Assembly: GCF_003545695.1 (NCBI RefSeq)
Contig: NZ_QUZZ01000004.1
Span: 372,001 to 436,000 of the forward strand
Reading direction: 5' to 3'
Length of the DNA: 64,000 nt
From: Taibaiella helva
GTDB lineage: Bacteria; Bacteroidota; Bacteroidia; Chitinophagales; Chitinophagaceae
The notes under the pieces were generated by a model, which was not told where the DNA came from, searched no databases, and was given only the letters and a program-made list of their open reading frames with translations. The first letter of the stretch is position 1, and each line of letters starts with the position of its first letter. A program made the position numbers and the translations under genes. Below are positions 17,354 to 24,932 of this stretch, piece by piece.

Positions 17354-18094
17354 TCAGGAGAGGGTAAGCGCCGCGCAAACGATACCGGTCGCTACCGCGA
17401 CGTTCAGTGATTCGGCGCCGCCTTTGCCCGGGATCAGCAGGCGATGATCGGCGGCTTCCTGTAGCAGCGGGGACAGCCCTTTTGATTCGTTGCCCATTGC
17501 GATCACGCCGCCCGGCGCGGCTTTGAGCTGTCGCATATCTCTGCCTTCCAGAGAGGTAGCGTAAAGAGGCAGCGTATTGGCCGATAGGAAAGCCTCAGGC
17601 GTCATTTCTGCCAGGCCTACACGAAGCAGGCTGCCCATCGAAGCCTGCACTACCTTGGGATTGTACCATTCCACGCAGTCGGGAGAGCAAATGAGCTGTG
17701 CCAGGCCAAACCAGTCGGCGACGCGGATGATGGTTCCCATATTGCCCGGATCCTGAATTTTGTCCAGGTACAAGTACCAGCGGTCCTTTTGCATAGTGTA
17801 CAGTGCGGGTGCAGGTTGCTTTACCGCCAGCACTACCTCCTGTGCATGCTGCATGCTGGTCACCTTTTCCAGCTCGAAGCCTGCAGCCGTTATCCGTTCG
17901 GCTTCAGGGTGCCTTTCTGCAAGCGAAACGTGCATGCCTAGCCAGGCCTCCGTTGCTGCAATGTACAGGATCTCCGCTCCCGATAGCAGCCATTCCCTGG
18001 CATTTTTATCACCTTCTACCAGGTAGGCATTGTGCTCTTTTCTGTATTTTTGCCGGCCTAAAGATTGAAGGAATTTGATCTGGGCTTTGGTCAT
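17354..18094 (-). CDS. TrmH/SpoU-family RNA 2'-O-methyltransferase
   Basis: A 246-residue SPOUT methyltransferase acting on rRNA or tRNA ribose with S-adenosylmethionine. An N-terminal substrate-binding domain (KYRKEHNAYLVEGDKNA) precedes the knotted catalytic domain with motifs DKIQDPGNMGTIIR (Asn and Arg), VVQASMGSLLR and the SAM-binding AMGNESKGLS plus GGAESLNVAVATGI. The ATG at 18094 is chosen over a TTG two codons earlier. It is divergent from tamL, an arrangement often seen in this phylum. Confidence 0.92.
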   Translation of the reverse strand: MTKAQIKFLQSLGRQKYRKEHNAYLVEGDKNAREWLLSGAEILYIAATEAWLGMHVSLAERHPEAERITAAGFELEKVTSMQHAQEVVLAVKQPAPALYTMQKDRWYLYLDKIQDPGNMGTIIRVADWFGLAQLICSPDCVEWYNPKVVQASMGSLLRVGLAEMTPEAFLSANTLPLYATSLEGRDMRQLKAAPGGVIAMGNESKGLSPLLQEAADHRLLIPGKGGAESLNVAVATGIVCAALTLS

Positions 18095-18112
18095 TTGCAA
18101 AATTTAAACACG

Positions 18113-18120
18113 CAAAACTA
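18113..18120 (-). promoter_or_regulatory. Candidate -7 element of the RNA methyltransferase gene
   Basis: TAgtTTTG on the minus strand, 19 bases before the ATG. Confidence 0.45.
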
Positions 18121-18180
18121 ACCAATCCTGGCCTCATTTTTATAAATTGCCGTACCGGTACCGCACATAAGCAGCTGCTC

Positions 18181-20589
18181 ATGAAATTACTCTATGCTTT
18201 TTTTCTTCTTGCGGCTATAGCGCTACTGTCGGCTTGTTCCAGCACCAAATACCTGAAAGAGGATCAGTATCTTCTGAGGAAGGTGAATATTAAACTGAGC
18301 ACAGATCGCACGCTGTCCGAAAAAGGAGCGCTGAACGACCAGCTGTACAGCCTTATGCCCCAACGGCCCAATTCCTATCTTTTCGGTATGTTCCCGGTAA
18401 AGCTGTGGCTGTACAACTTCCGCTATAAAAAATACCAGCAGGATACGGCCAACTTTCAATTGACGTCGAAAGTAGTGGAAAAGCCGTCATTGCTGGATAC
18501 GTCGATGATCATGAGGGCCCGCCGCAACATGAAGGATTTCCTGCGCAACTCCGGCTACTTCTATGCCAGTGTAAGCGATACCATAAAGATTAAAGGGAAA
18601 AAGGCTTATGTTACCTATAAAGTAGCTACCGGCAGCGAGTACCTGATCGACGAAGTGAGCTATGATATTGCAGATGAGGGCATCGCCAGGCTGACGAACA
18701 AGCTGAATGAAGGAAGCCTGCTGATCAAGAACAAGGCCTATTCCAATACCTTGGCCGGGGCTGAACGGAACCGGCTCACCAATGTGATCAGGAACTATGG
18801 CTATTACCGTTTCAGCGCCGACAACATAGACTTCGAGCTGGATACGCTGGATAAATCGTATTTCCGCAACCTGGAAAATCCCTTTGAAAGCGCGATCAAC
18901 TTTATCACGCTGAAAAAGAAAAAGAAAAAGCCTACCCTCAACGTAAAGGTCATTATCCATCCCACCGACGATAGCCTCGAGTTCAAGCCGTTTACATTCA
19001 AAAATGTGATCGTGATTCCCGACTATGTTGATACAAATGACCTGCGCAGCACCACGCTTACGGAAAAAGAGGTGAACGGGCTTACCTTCCGCTATCGTGA
19101 GCAGTATGTCCGTACCGGCATCCTGGATAAAAAGATCTTTATACGGCCGGGCAACCTGTATTCACAGGCCGACTACAACCAGACCCTTCGCCAGCTCAAC
19201 GATCTCGGCATTTTTCAATATGTCCGCATGTTCATCTTCGCCAACCGGCAGGACAGCCTTAACCGCACGTTGAACTGCTATATCCTGATGAACAAAAACA
19301 AGAAGTACGATTTTGGTACCAATGTGGAGGTGTCGGGCGGCGATCTCTACGCCATCGGCACCGCAGCCAATGTTTCGGTTACGGACAAAAATTTTCTCAA
19401 GGGCGCCAACGAGCTGACCACTACGGTATCTTACGGTATTGAGCTGGGGCAAAATAAAAACGCCGATGTGCCTTATCCCAAGCAATTCTACCTGTTCTCC
19501 CAGAATATCGGGATCAATTTCCGGCTTACCTTTCCCAAGTTCATCCTGCCGGTCAACCAGAACAAATTCAGCCAGAGTTCGGTGCCGCGTACCGTGCTGG
19601 CGGCGGGTATCAACTCGCTGGACCGTTACCAGTATTTCAACCTGGTGAGTGTAAATGCGAGCTACGGCTATATCTGGAAAGAAAGCGCCATCAAGACCTG
19701 GTCGGTGAAGCCGATCTTTGTCAATACCCTGCACCTGCGTAATATTTCCGATACCTTCCAGTCACGCATCGACAATATACCCGCCATCCGCAACAGTTAC
19801 CAGGAAACCTTTGTGGAAGGGGAAAGCGTGGAATTCATGATTAATACCGAAGGGCAGCACCGCTGGCGTTATGCCTATGTCAAGCTGGGAGGAGAAGAGG
19901 CCGGAGCCTTGCTGAGCGGTGTCAAAGGTATTGCCGAAGCCTTAAACAGTCCTTTCAGCTTTTCCCATGCCCGTTATTTCCGACTCGACTTCGACGCCAG
20001 GCAATACCTGCTGCGGCGCAATTCTTCCCTCGCCATGCGGTTTTATGGCGGGGTGGGTATTCCCTATGGCGGGTCTACCATCCTGCCCTATATCAAGCAA
20101 TACTTCGTGGGGGGCGCCTACAGTATCAGGGGCTGGCGTCCAAGAGTGCTGGGTCCCGGCAGCTATTACGATTCCCTCCGCCAGAACTCTTCCGATAACC
20201 TGTTTATCGATCAGGCCGGCGATATCAAGCTGGAGTTCAATGCCGAGTACCGCTTTGCCATGATCAAGCTTTTTTCCGGCGCTATAAGCCTCAATGGCGC
20301 GGTGTTTACCGATATGGGCAATATCTGGCTGGCCCGTAAAGATGACAAGCTGCCCGGCGCCAACTTTGAGTTTAAAAACCTTTACCAGGACATTGCCGTC
20401 AGCTCCGGCGCCGGCGTCCGCCTCGATCTGGGCGGCTTCCTGGTCGTCCGCTTCGACTGGGCCATACCGCTTAAAAAGCCCTATATCAACAGTAATTCCG
20501 GCTGGGTGCTGAAAGATATCGACCTGGGCGATCCCGATTGGCGGCAGAAGAATGTGAACCTCAATATTGCTATCGGCTATCCTTTCTAG
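18181..20589 (+). CDS. tamL: Translocation and assembly module lipoprotein TamL (Omp85 family)
   Basis: An 802-residue outer-membrane protein of the BamA/TamA superfamily. The N-terminus is a lipoprotein signal (ALLSAC) followed by SSTKYLKEDQYLL, which is characteristic of the Bacteroidota lipidated TamA counterpart. POTRA-like periplasmic domains follow (about 30-400), then a C-terminal 16-strand-type barrel with the lid-loop region YFVGGAYSIRGWRPRVLG (the RGW variant of the Omp85 RGF motif). It is expected to help insert outer-membrane proteins with a TamB partner, which is not in this window. Confidence 0.88.
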   Translation: MKLLYAFFLLAAIALLSACSSTKYLKEDQYLLRKVNIKLSTDRTLSEKGALNDQLYSLMPQRPNSYLFGMFPVKLWLYNFRYKKYQQDTANFQLTSKVVEKPSLLDTSMIMRARRNMKDFLRNSGYFYASVSDTIKIKGKKAYVTYKVATGSEYLIDEVSYDIADEGIARLTNKLNEGSLLIKNKAYSNTLAGAERNRLTNVIRNYGYYRFSADNIDFELDTLDKSYFRNLENPFESAINFITLKKKKKKPTLNVKVIIHPTDDSLEFKPFTFKNVIVIPDYVDTNDLRSTTLTEKEVNGLTFRYREQYVRTGILDKKIFIRPGNLYSQADYNQTLRQLNDLGIFQYVRMFIFANRQDSLNRTLNCYILMNKNKKYDFGTNVEVSGGDLYAIGTAANVSVTDKNFLKGANELTTTVSYGIELGQNKNADVPYPKQFYLFSQNIGINFRLTFPKFILPVNQNKFSQSSVPRTVLAAGINSLDRYQYFNLVSVNASYGYIWKESAIKTWSVKPIFVNTLHLRNISDTFQSRIDNIPAIRNSYQETFVEGESVEFMINTEGQHRWRYAYVKLGGEEAGALLSGVKGIAEALNSPFSFSHARYFRLDFDARQYLLRRNSSLAMRFYGGVGIPYGGSTILPYIKQYFVGGAYSIRGWRPRVLGPGSYYDSLRQNSSDNLFIDQAGDIKLEFNAEYRFAMIKLFSGAISLNGAVFTDMGNIWLARKDDKLPGANFEFKNLYQDIAVSSGAGVRLDLGGFLVVRFDWAIPLKKPYINSNSGWVLKDIDLGDPDWRQKNVNLNIAIGYPF

Positions 20590-20607
20590 CATGTGCTTTA
20601 ATACAGA

Positions 20608-20630
20608 AAAGCTGCCCTACCGGCAGCTTT
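20608..20630 (+). terminator. Terminator after tamL
   Basis: AAAGCTGCC, a 5-base loop and GGCAGCTTT form a perfect 9-base-pair stem followed by CGTTTTC. Confidence 0.75.
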
Positions 20631-20835
20631 CGTTTTCTCATGGTGAAACGATGGATATGATCCGGACCTTTATGGTCTTCTTTCCACTATTATCTGGAAC
20701 AAAGATGCCTGTTGTTCCATTGCCGGGCAAGGGCTAATTCATAACCGGGCCATATTTCCCGATAATTGTGTCATCTGGGTTTACAGTTCGTCTTTCCCTA
20801 ACTTGTAAAAAGAAACCCGGCCTTTCGTTCACAGC
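20631..20835. other. Intergenic stretch without recognised gene
   Basis: Between the two terminators no reading frame with coding character, RNA gene or repeat is seen on either strand. Confidence 0.6.
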
Positions 20836-20869
20836 AAAATGGCTGCCCCGGAGTGAACAGCCATTTTTT
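20836..20869 (-). terminator. Terminator of the 20890-21435 gene
   Basis: AAAATGGCTG and its exact complement enclose a 12-base loop; reading on the minus strand it ends in TTTT. Confidence 0.6.
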
Positions 20870-20889
20870 AAAAATAGTCGGAACTTTGC

Positions 20890-21435
20890 TTAGCTCTGAT
20901 GCGACAGCACGATCTTGGCCTCGTTGTTGATCACCTCAAGCGCTACTTCTACAGGCAGGTCATTCTCGTTGGATACAATAAAGTCGATCATTTTCTGATG
21001 CAGCTCTTTTGCTGAGCTTTCAGGCGGCAGCAGGCCTGCAACCTGGTTGATCATCGCCATTTCCTGTTCTTTTACACTCTGCACCGTTTTCCATACCTGG
21101 GCCGATACATAAATCTGCTGGCTCAGGTTGTGCTCGTATTCCATACGGATGGCCTGCAGCAACTCCGTTTGCAGGTCGCGCGTCGTCATGCCTGTCTGGT
21201 ATACGCGTGGGATCAATACCCTGGGATGAATGCGCTCCATATACAGGGCCAGGCGCTCGTAGGCTTGCAGACGCAGGCGCAGGGTAGTGTCCATGCCTTC
21301 GCGAAAGATAGACATCCGCTTGCGTTCCGTCTCGCTGACCAGGAATTTTTTTACGATAAGGGAAGCGGTGATCAGCACTACAATAGCAGGAATGGTGTAC
21401 TTCAGTATTTCCAGGATGGTCTGTAAAGTGGTCAT
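20890..21435 (-). CDS. Membrane-anchored protein of unknown function (DUF7935-like)
   Basis: A 181-residue protein with one N-terminal membrane helix (about 10-28, TIPAIVVLITASLIV) and a cytoplasmic helical part with the conserved-looking segments LRLQAYERLALYMERI, PRVLIPRV and EYEHNLSQQIYVS. I recognise it as a Bacteroidota conserved family but cannot assign a function. The ATG at 21435 is preferred over the upstream frame start at 21468 because it directly precedes the membrane segment. A TAtaTTTG element lies 22 bases upstream. Confidence 0.8.
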   Translation of the reverse strand: MTTLQTILEILKYTIPAIVVLITASLIVKKFLVSETERKRMSIFREGMDTTLRLRLQAYERLALYMERIHPRVLIPRVYQTGMTTRDLQTELLQAIRMEYEHNLSQQIYVSAQVWKTVQSVKEQEMAMINQVAGLLPPESSAKELHQKMIDFIVSNENDLPVEVALEVINNEAKIVLSHQS

Positions 21436-21457
21436 GTCGTTATTTAGGATACAAGGA

Positions 21458-21465
21458 CAAATATA
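21458..21465 (-). promoter_or_regulatory. -7 element of the 20890-21435 gene
   Basis: TAtaTTTG on the minus strand, 22 bases before the ATG. Confidence 0.5.
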
Positions 21466-21625
21466 CAATTTCAGCCGGTTATTGTCCGCGGCCGGCAGAC
21501 GTTGCGAGCGGATTCACATTGCTATGATGGAGCGGGGGCAAAAACAGGGAGCCGTATGCTGTTTATCTTTTCCGCGGCGTTGTACCCTGCCGGGCGAAAC
21601 GCGAAGCGTATGAGCGACAAAAGGA

Positions 21626-22804
21626 TTAATGCTTTTGCGGGCCTGAGCCGATCTTGCCTATCCTTATCTTTTTTGCATAATCCATACAAGGTTTCTCTAC
21701 ACCGGTATAAAACAGGAAGCATATCAGCACCAGCACTGGCGTTATACCAAATATTATAAAGCAGAATTGCGCAGGAGACAGGCTTGCTGCCCGATCTAAA
21801 CCATAAATAAAGTACATGAAGACGAAAAGGACGATCCCGTGAATGAGATAGGTGCTATAGCTGATGTCGCCTAAAAACCGCAGTGCAGCACTCTTCAGAA
21901 TACCGAAGACGTTATTCCCCAATGCGATTAAATTGAATATCACAATGATTAAAAGTTTACAGGCCGGATCGGCTGAAGTTTCAAAAAACGGTATGGCCAG
22001 CAGGCAGGCGATGATGATAATGCTGAAGAGCGGCGATTTATAGTTTACTTTCCAGGGATTGTATTTAATAAGGAATGGCGCCATGGCGCCTCCGGCAAAT
22101 GAGGCCAGGTGATGCCAGAAGAAATGTTTGAAAGTAAAGAAGGCGGTAAGAAAAAGAATACCAATCACCACGTAGAACAGCGATATGCTTTTCCTGGAAA
22201 GGAAAAGGGCCAGGACCGGCAAGCTGAAATAGAACAGCCATTCGTAGGGGAGCGACCACACAACGCCCGCATTGATAATGTTGGTATAGGAGGATTGGTT
22301 GATCAGAGGTCCACCGGCAAGCGTAAATGTGGCCCAGCAGAATAGCTCCGAAAGGAAACGGGTCGCCGTCTCTTTGAGCTGCCAGTTGCTCAGCTGCATC
22401 ACAATGAGCACCAGGATCAATACCGATATCAGGTACATGGGCACCAGCCTGAATATCCTCGAGAGATACAGCAGGTTCCAGCTGATCCTTTTCTGTTCCG
22501 CATTTAATAGTTTGGTGACAAATAAAAAAGCGGTGATCATGAAAAAGAAGGCTACGCTTGTCTCGCCAAGGTGCGTATAAAAATTGGACGGAACAGATTC
22601 CCAGCTTTTGAGGTGCACATACTGGTACCAGATGGCCGAATGGTGCATAAAGACACCAATAGCCAGGAATCCTCTTAAGCCATCAATGTTTTCGTTCCTT
22701 GCCGGGTAAGCATTCGTAATGGTATACTTTAAGTTGATCAGGTAGGCTGTTGCCAGCGCGATAAGCAATATCCCGAGGGCAAAAAGAGGACTTAAAGGAT
22801 TCAT
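21626..22804 (-). CDS. Acyltransferase 3 family membrane protein (OafA/YrhL-like)
   Basis: About 392 residues with ten or so membrane helices. The N-terminal signature NIDGLRGFLAIGVFMHHSAIW, with the catalytic-type His in a HH pair, identifies the acyltransferase 3 family, which O-acylates surface sugars, lipids or peptidoglycan at the inner membrane. ATG 22804 (MNPLSPLFALG) leads directly into TM1; ATG 22855 would add 17 polar residues. No glycan cluster adjoins it, so the acceptor is unknown. Confidence 0.9.
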   Translation of the reverse strand: MNPLSPLFALGILLIALATAYLINLKYTITNAYPARNENIDGLRGFLAIGVFMHHSAIWYQYVHLKSWESVPSNFYTHLGETSVAFFFMITAFLFVTKLLNAEQKRISWNLLYLSRIFRLVPMYLISVLILVLIVMQLSNWQLKETATRFLSELFCWATFTLAGGPLINQSSYTNIINAGVVWSLPYEWLFYFSLPVLALFLSRKSISLFYVVIGILFLTAFFTFKHFFWHHLASFAGGAMAPFLIKYNPWKVNYKSPLFSIIIIACLLAIPFFETSADPACKLLIIVIFNLIALGNNVFGILKSAALRFLGDISYSTYLIHGIVLFVFMYFIYGLDRAASLSPAQFCFIIFGITPVLVLICFLFYTGVEKPCMDYAKKIRIGKIGSGPQKH

Positions 22805-22855
22805 TTCTGTACTGGCTTCTTTTTTGTAAGTATCTGCAGCAGGGCATCTGAACAT

Positions 22856-23066
22856 TAAAGATACAGCAGCATTGCCCCGCGACTGCCATTAAAGGGTAAA
22901 TCTAATTTGAAATCTTTAAAGGTCCTAAAAAAGATACAGGCCGGCGGCCGGAACGCGATAGCGGTTTGGATGGCGAAGGTTTTGTAAAAATGTTTGAAAA
23001 TACCGTAGGGGCAAGGATTTATAGAAAAAGAATCATCCATGAAGTGTCATTGCCCACAAGTCGTAA
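22856..23066. other. Intergenic stretch without recognised gene
   Basis: No supportable gene, RNA or repeat found; this is the beginning of the gene-poor segment that runs to 23631. Confidence 0.5.
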
Positions 23067-23093
23067 GCTGGCACACGCGAGGCGCGTGCCAGC
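23067..23093. repeat. Inverted repeat hairpin
   Basis: GCTGGCACACGC, GAG, GCGCGTGCCAGC form a 12-base-pair stem with a single A-C mismatch. There is no T-tract. It marks one edge of the patch of gene remnants. Confidence 0.65.
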
Positions 23094-23100
23094 GTGGGGT

Positions 23101-23241
23101 TCATCCCTGCTGCTTCTCCACTTCCCGTTTCGTCAAGCCCGATGCCTTTATAATAACATCAACGGAAATGCCTTGATCTACGGACCTCTTTTTCTCAGCA
23201 GTAACCACTTTCTTTTCGGCTGCTGCTTTTTCTTTCTCCAT
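23101..23241 (-). pseudogene. Remnant of an Rpn/PD-(D/E)XK-type nuclease gene (C-terminal end)
   Basis: A 46-codon frame starting with ATG at 23241 encodes a Lys/Glu-rich helix and then GISVDVIIKASGLTKREVEK. This resembles the conserved end of Rpn-family nucleases (pattern GLSIEQIAEITGLSKEEIE). Only the tail is present. The frame is continuous with the RadC remnant apart from the TGA at 23269. The relationship is judged by eye only. Confidence 0.4.
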
Positions 23242-23268
23242 CTTCTTTAGCTGGCTGCATTCACTTTG

Positions 23269-23520
23269 TCATCCGGAGAAGGTGAGGTCGTAGCGCTTTT
23301 CGGTTTCGATTTTGTCTATCTGCTCTTCGTCTTTGAAGCTGAAGAAGCCTTTTTCGGAAGTGATCAGGTGGTCGATCACCGGCACCTGGATAAACTTGCC
23401 TATGGCAGGCATCCGTTCGGTTATGTCGATATCGCCGGGAGAGGGCCTCAGCTCGCCGCTTGGATGATTGTACACCAGGATCAGCTTACCACCCGCTTTT
23501 GCAGGGCAAAGCTTATGTAT
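23269..23520 (-). pseudogene. RadC/JAB-domain gene remnant, truncated and frameshifted
   Basis: The minus strand encodes AGGKLILVYNHPSGELRPSP, then GDIDITERMPAIGKFIQVPV and IDHLITSEKGFFSF. This is the RadC metalloprotease-like core with the JAMM-type HPSG motif. The N-terminal two thirds are missing. Just before the core, the expected residues FALQ are in another frame; the switch falls on an A-run at 23497-23500, consistent with a single-base loss. RadC genes are often carried on mobile DNA in this phylum. Confidence 0.65.
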
Positions 23521-23531
23521 CAGGTAAAAGA

Positions 23532-23627
23532 CACTTGGTACCTGACTCCCGATTCCCGAGACCTGACTCTTGATTCCTGGCTCTGATTCCCTGGCTCCTG
23601 ATTTCTGATACTTTGTACCTGATACTT
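23532..23627. repeat. Degenerate short-period tandem repeat
   Basis: The plus strand repeats variants of CTGATTCC/CTGACTCC, with TACCTGA and GATAC blocks at both edges. The period is irregular. It begins where the RadC remnant breaks off and ends a few bases before the next gene's stop codon. Confidence 0.6.
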
Positions 23628-23631
23628 CACA

Positions 23632-24285
23632 CTAGTAAGCCGCTGTAAAACGCTGGCGGATATGCCTGCCCTGCTCCGCTTCATCCAAAACGGCTACGGC
23701 AAGGTCTTCTACAGAAAGCACGCTCCGGTTATTGCTATCGAAGACAGGGTGCTCCAGACCGGTGCGGTATTGGCCGGTACGGCCGGTATTGATACCATGG
23801 TGCATTTCGATGGCCGGGCTGAAGAAAGTCCAGTCTATATCCTGCTCTTCTTTAAGATAGTTGAGGTAATCCCGGGCGGCCGTAGCGCCGGCTTTAAAGG
23901 CCTCGGGAAAATCGGGGGAATCGACAAGCTGTGTGCCGGGTGCAATGTAAAGGCTGCCGGCCCCTCCGATCGCAATGAATCGTTTGACAGCTGAGGCCTT
24001 CACTGCTGTTTGTATAGCCTTTGAACCTTCCAGGAAATCGTGGTAAAGGTTGGGATTGGTCCAACCTGCGTTGTAAGCACTGATGACGAGATCGCTGCCT
24101 TTAAGTGCTTGCAGCAAAGCCGCGTTGTCAGCCACATCCACAGCTTTCTTATGCAGGTTGCTGTTCTCTTCTTTGATTTTGGAGATATCGCGTGCAATAG
24201 CAGTTACGGTATGCCCTCTTTGCAGGGCTTCTTTTACCAGGGCCGAGCCTACAAATCCAGAGGCTCCGATGATTGCAATGTTCAT
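23632..24285 (-). CDS. NAD(P)H-binding oxidoreductase (YwnB/NmrA-like)
   Basis: A 217-residue atypical SDR. It starts with the Rossmann motif in MNIAIIGASGFVGSALVKEA, and lacks a standard YxxxK site, as in the YwnB group. It lies 122 bases downstream of the Rrf2-family regulator on the same strand, echoing the ywnA/ywnB pairing known in Bacillus. A dyad identical in design to that before the regulator lies 23 bases before its start, so it is probably repressed by that regulator. Substrate unknown; a role in redox or electrophile defence is inferred. Confidence 0.88.
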   Translation of the reverse strand: MNIAIIGASGFVGSALVKEALQRGHTVTAIARDISKIKEENSNLHKKAVDVADNAALLQALKGSDLVISAYNAGWTNPNLYHDFLEGSKAIQTAVKASAVKRFIAIGGAGSLYIAPGTQLVDSPDFPEAFKAGATAARDYLNYLKEEQDIDWTFFSPAIEMHHGINTGRTGQYRTGLEHPVFDSNNRSVLSVEDLAVAVLDEAEQGRHIRQRFTAAY

Positions 24286-24307
24286 GTTTGTTCTATTTTG
24301 TTTTTAT

Positions 24308-24326
24308 TGTAATAATTATTATTACA
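24308..24326. promoter_or_regulatory. Operator dyad before the reductase gene
   Basis: TGTAATAAT-T-ATTATTACA is a perfect 19-base palindrome, equivalent to TGTAAT-N7-ATTACA, between a candidate -7 element at 24333-24340 and the start codon. Confidence 0.65.
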
Positions 24327-24332
24327 GCTTTA

Positions 24333-24340
24333 TAAACGTA
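24333..24340 (-). promoter_or_regulatory. Candidate -7 element of the reductase gene
   Basis: TAcgTTTA on the minus strand, one base off consensus, six bases upstream of the operator dyad. Confidence 0.35.
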
Positions 24341-24407
24341 ATTATAATATTGCTGCCGTTTCAGGGATTAATTGTAATTTCCTTTATTACCGTTTTCTGA
24401 AAAAAAT

Positions 24408-24812
24408 TCAGCCGGCCTGTTTCACCAATTTTTCAATGGAAATGCTTTTTAGCTTTTTCAGCAATGCGGCTTCCGCCTCGTCGTTCACCTCGTCCATCAT
24501 CTTACCGATGCGGATACCCACGGGACAGCTGGGGTTAGGCTTACTCCTGGAATGATTGAACAGGGGTTGCTCATAAGTTGCTTTATAGACATCAGCCAGG
24601 GTGATCTTACGAGGCGAGCAAGCCAGCGAGCTGCCGCCGTTCTTACCTTCCCTGGTCTCAATAAGGTTGGCTTTGCGCAAGCGGCTCAGTTCCTTACGCA
24701 CCAGTACAGGGTTAATGTTGATGCTGGAGGCGATGTATTCCGACGACAAACCATCCTCCATGCTCAGGAGTGTCAGTATGTGAATCGCAATGGCAAAGCG
24801 TCCGTTGATCAT
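24408..24812 (-). CDS. Rrf2-family transcriptional regulator (YwnA-like)
   Basis: A 134-residue winged-helix regulator. The N-terminal helix-turn-helix is typical: FAIAIHILTLL, then SSEYIASSININPVLVRKEL and the wing GGSSLACSP. It lacks the three-Cys cluster of iron-sulfur members such as IscR; only Cys in LACSP and PSCPVG are seen, so sensing by thiol chemistry is possible. ATG 24812 is chosen over the longer frame (24863) because the fold begins there and because operator and promoter elements fill the bases upstream. It is probably autoregulated. Confidence 0.92.
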   Translation of the reverse strand: MINGRFAIAIHILTLLSMEDGLSSEYIASSININPVLVRKELSRLRKANLIETREGKNGGSSLACSPRKITLADVYKATYEQPLFNHSRSKPNPSCPVGIRIGKMMDEVNDEAEAALLKKLKSISIEKLVKQAG

Positions 24813-24817
24813 AATTC

Positions 24818-24836
24818 TGTAATCTTTATTATTACA
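24818..24836. promoter_or_regulatory. Operator dyad before the Rrf2-family gene
   Basis: TGTAAT-CTTTATT-ATTACA has the same half-sites and 7-base spacer as the dyad at 24308-24326. It occupies the bases between the -7 element and the start codon. Confidence 0.65.
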
Positions 24837-24839
24837 GTA

Positions 24840-24847
24840 CAAAGGTA
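24840..24847 (-). promoter_or_regulatory. -7 element of the Rrf2-family gene
   Basis: TAccTTTG on the minus strand, 28 bases before the ATG and directly next to the operator. Confidence 0.55.
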
Positions 24848-24932
24848 AGATCATCCGGATCACATCTGCAAATTTCTACCGGAAATAAAATACTATGATG
24901 CCATCAGCAGAAACAATGCTCTCCCCGAAAGC

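Noticed and set aside
23266-23586. 106-codon plus-strand frame over the RadC remnant
   Set aside because: The RadC HPSG core is on the other strand; this frame runs into repeats.
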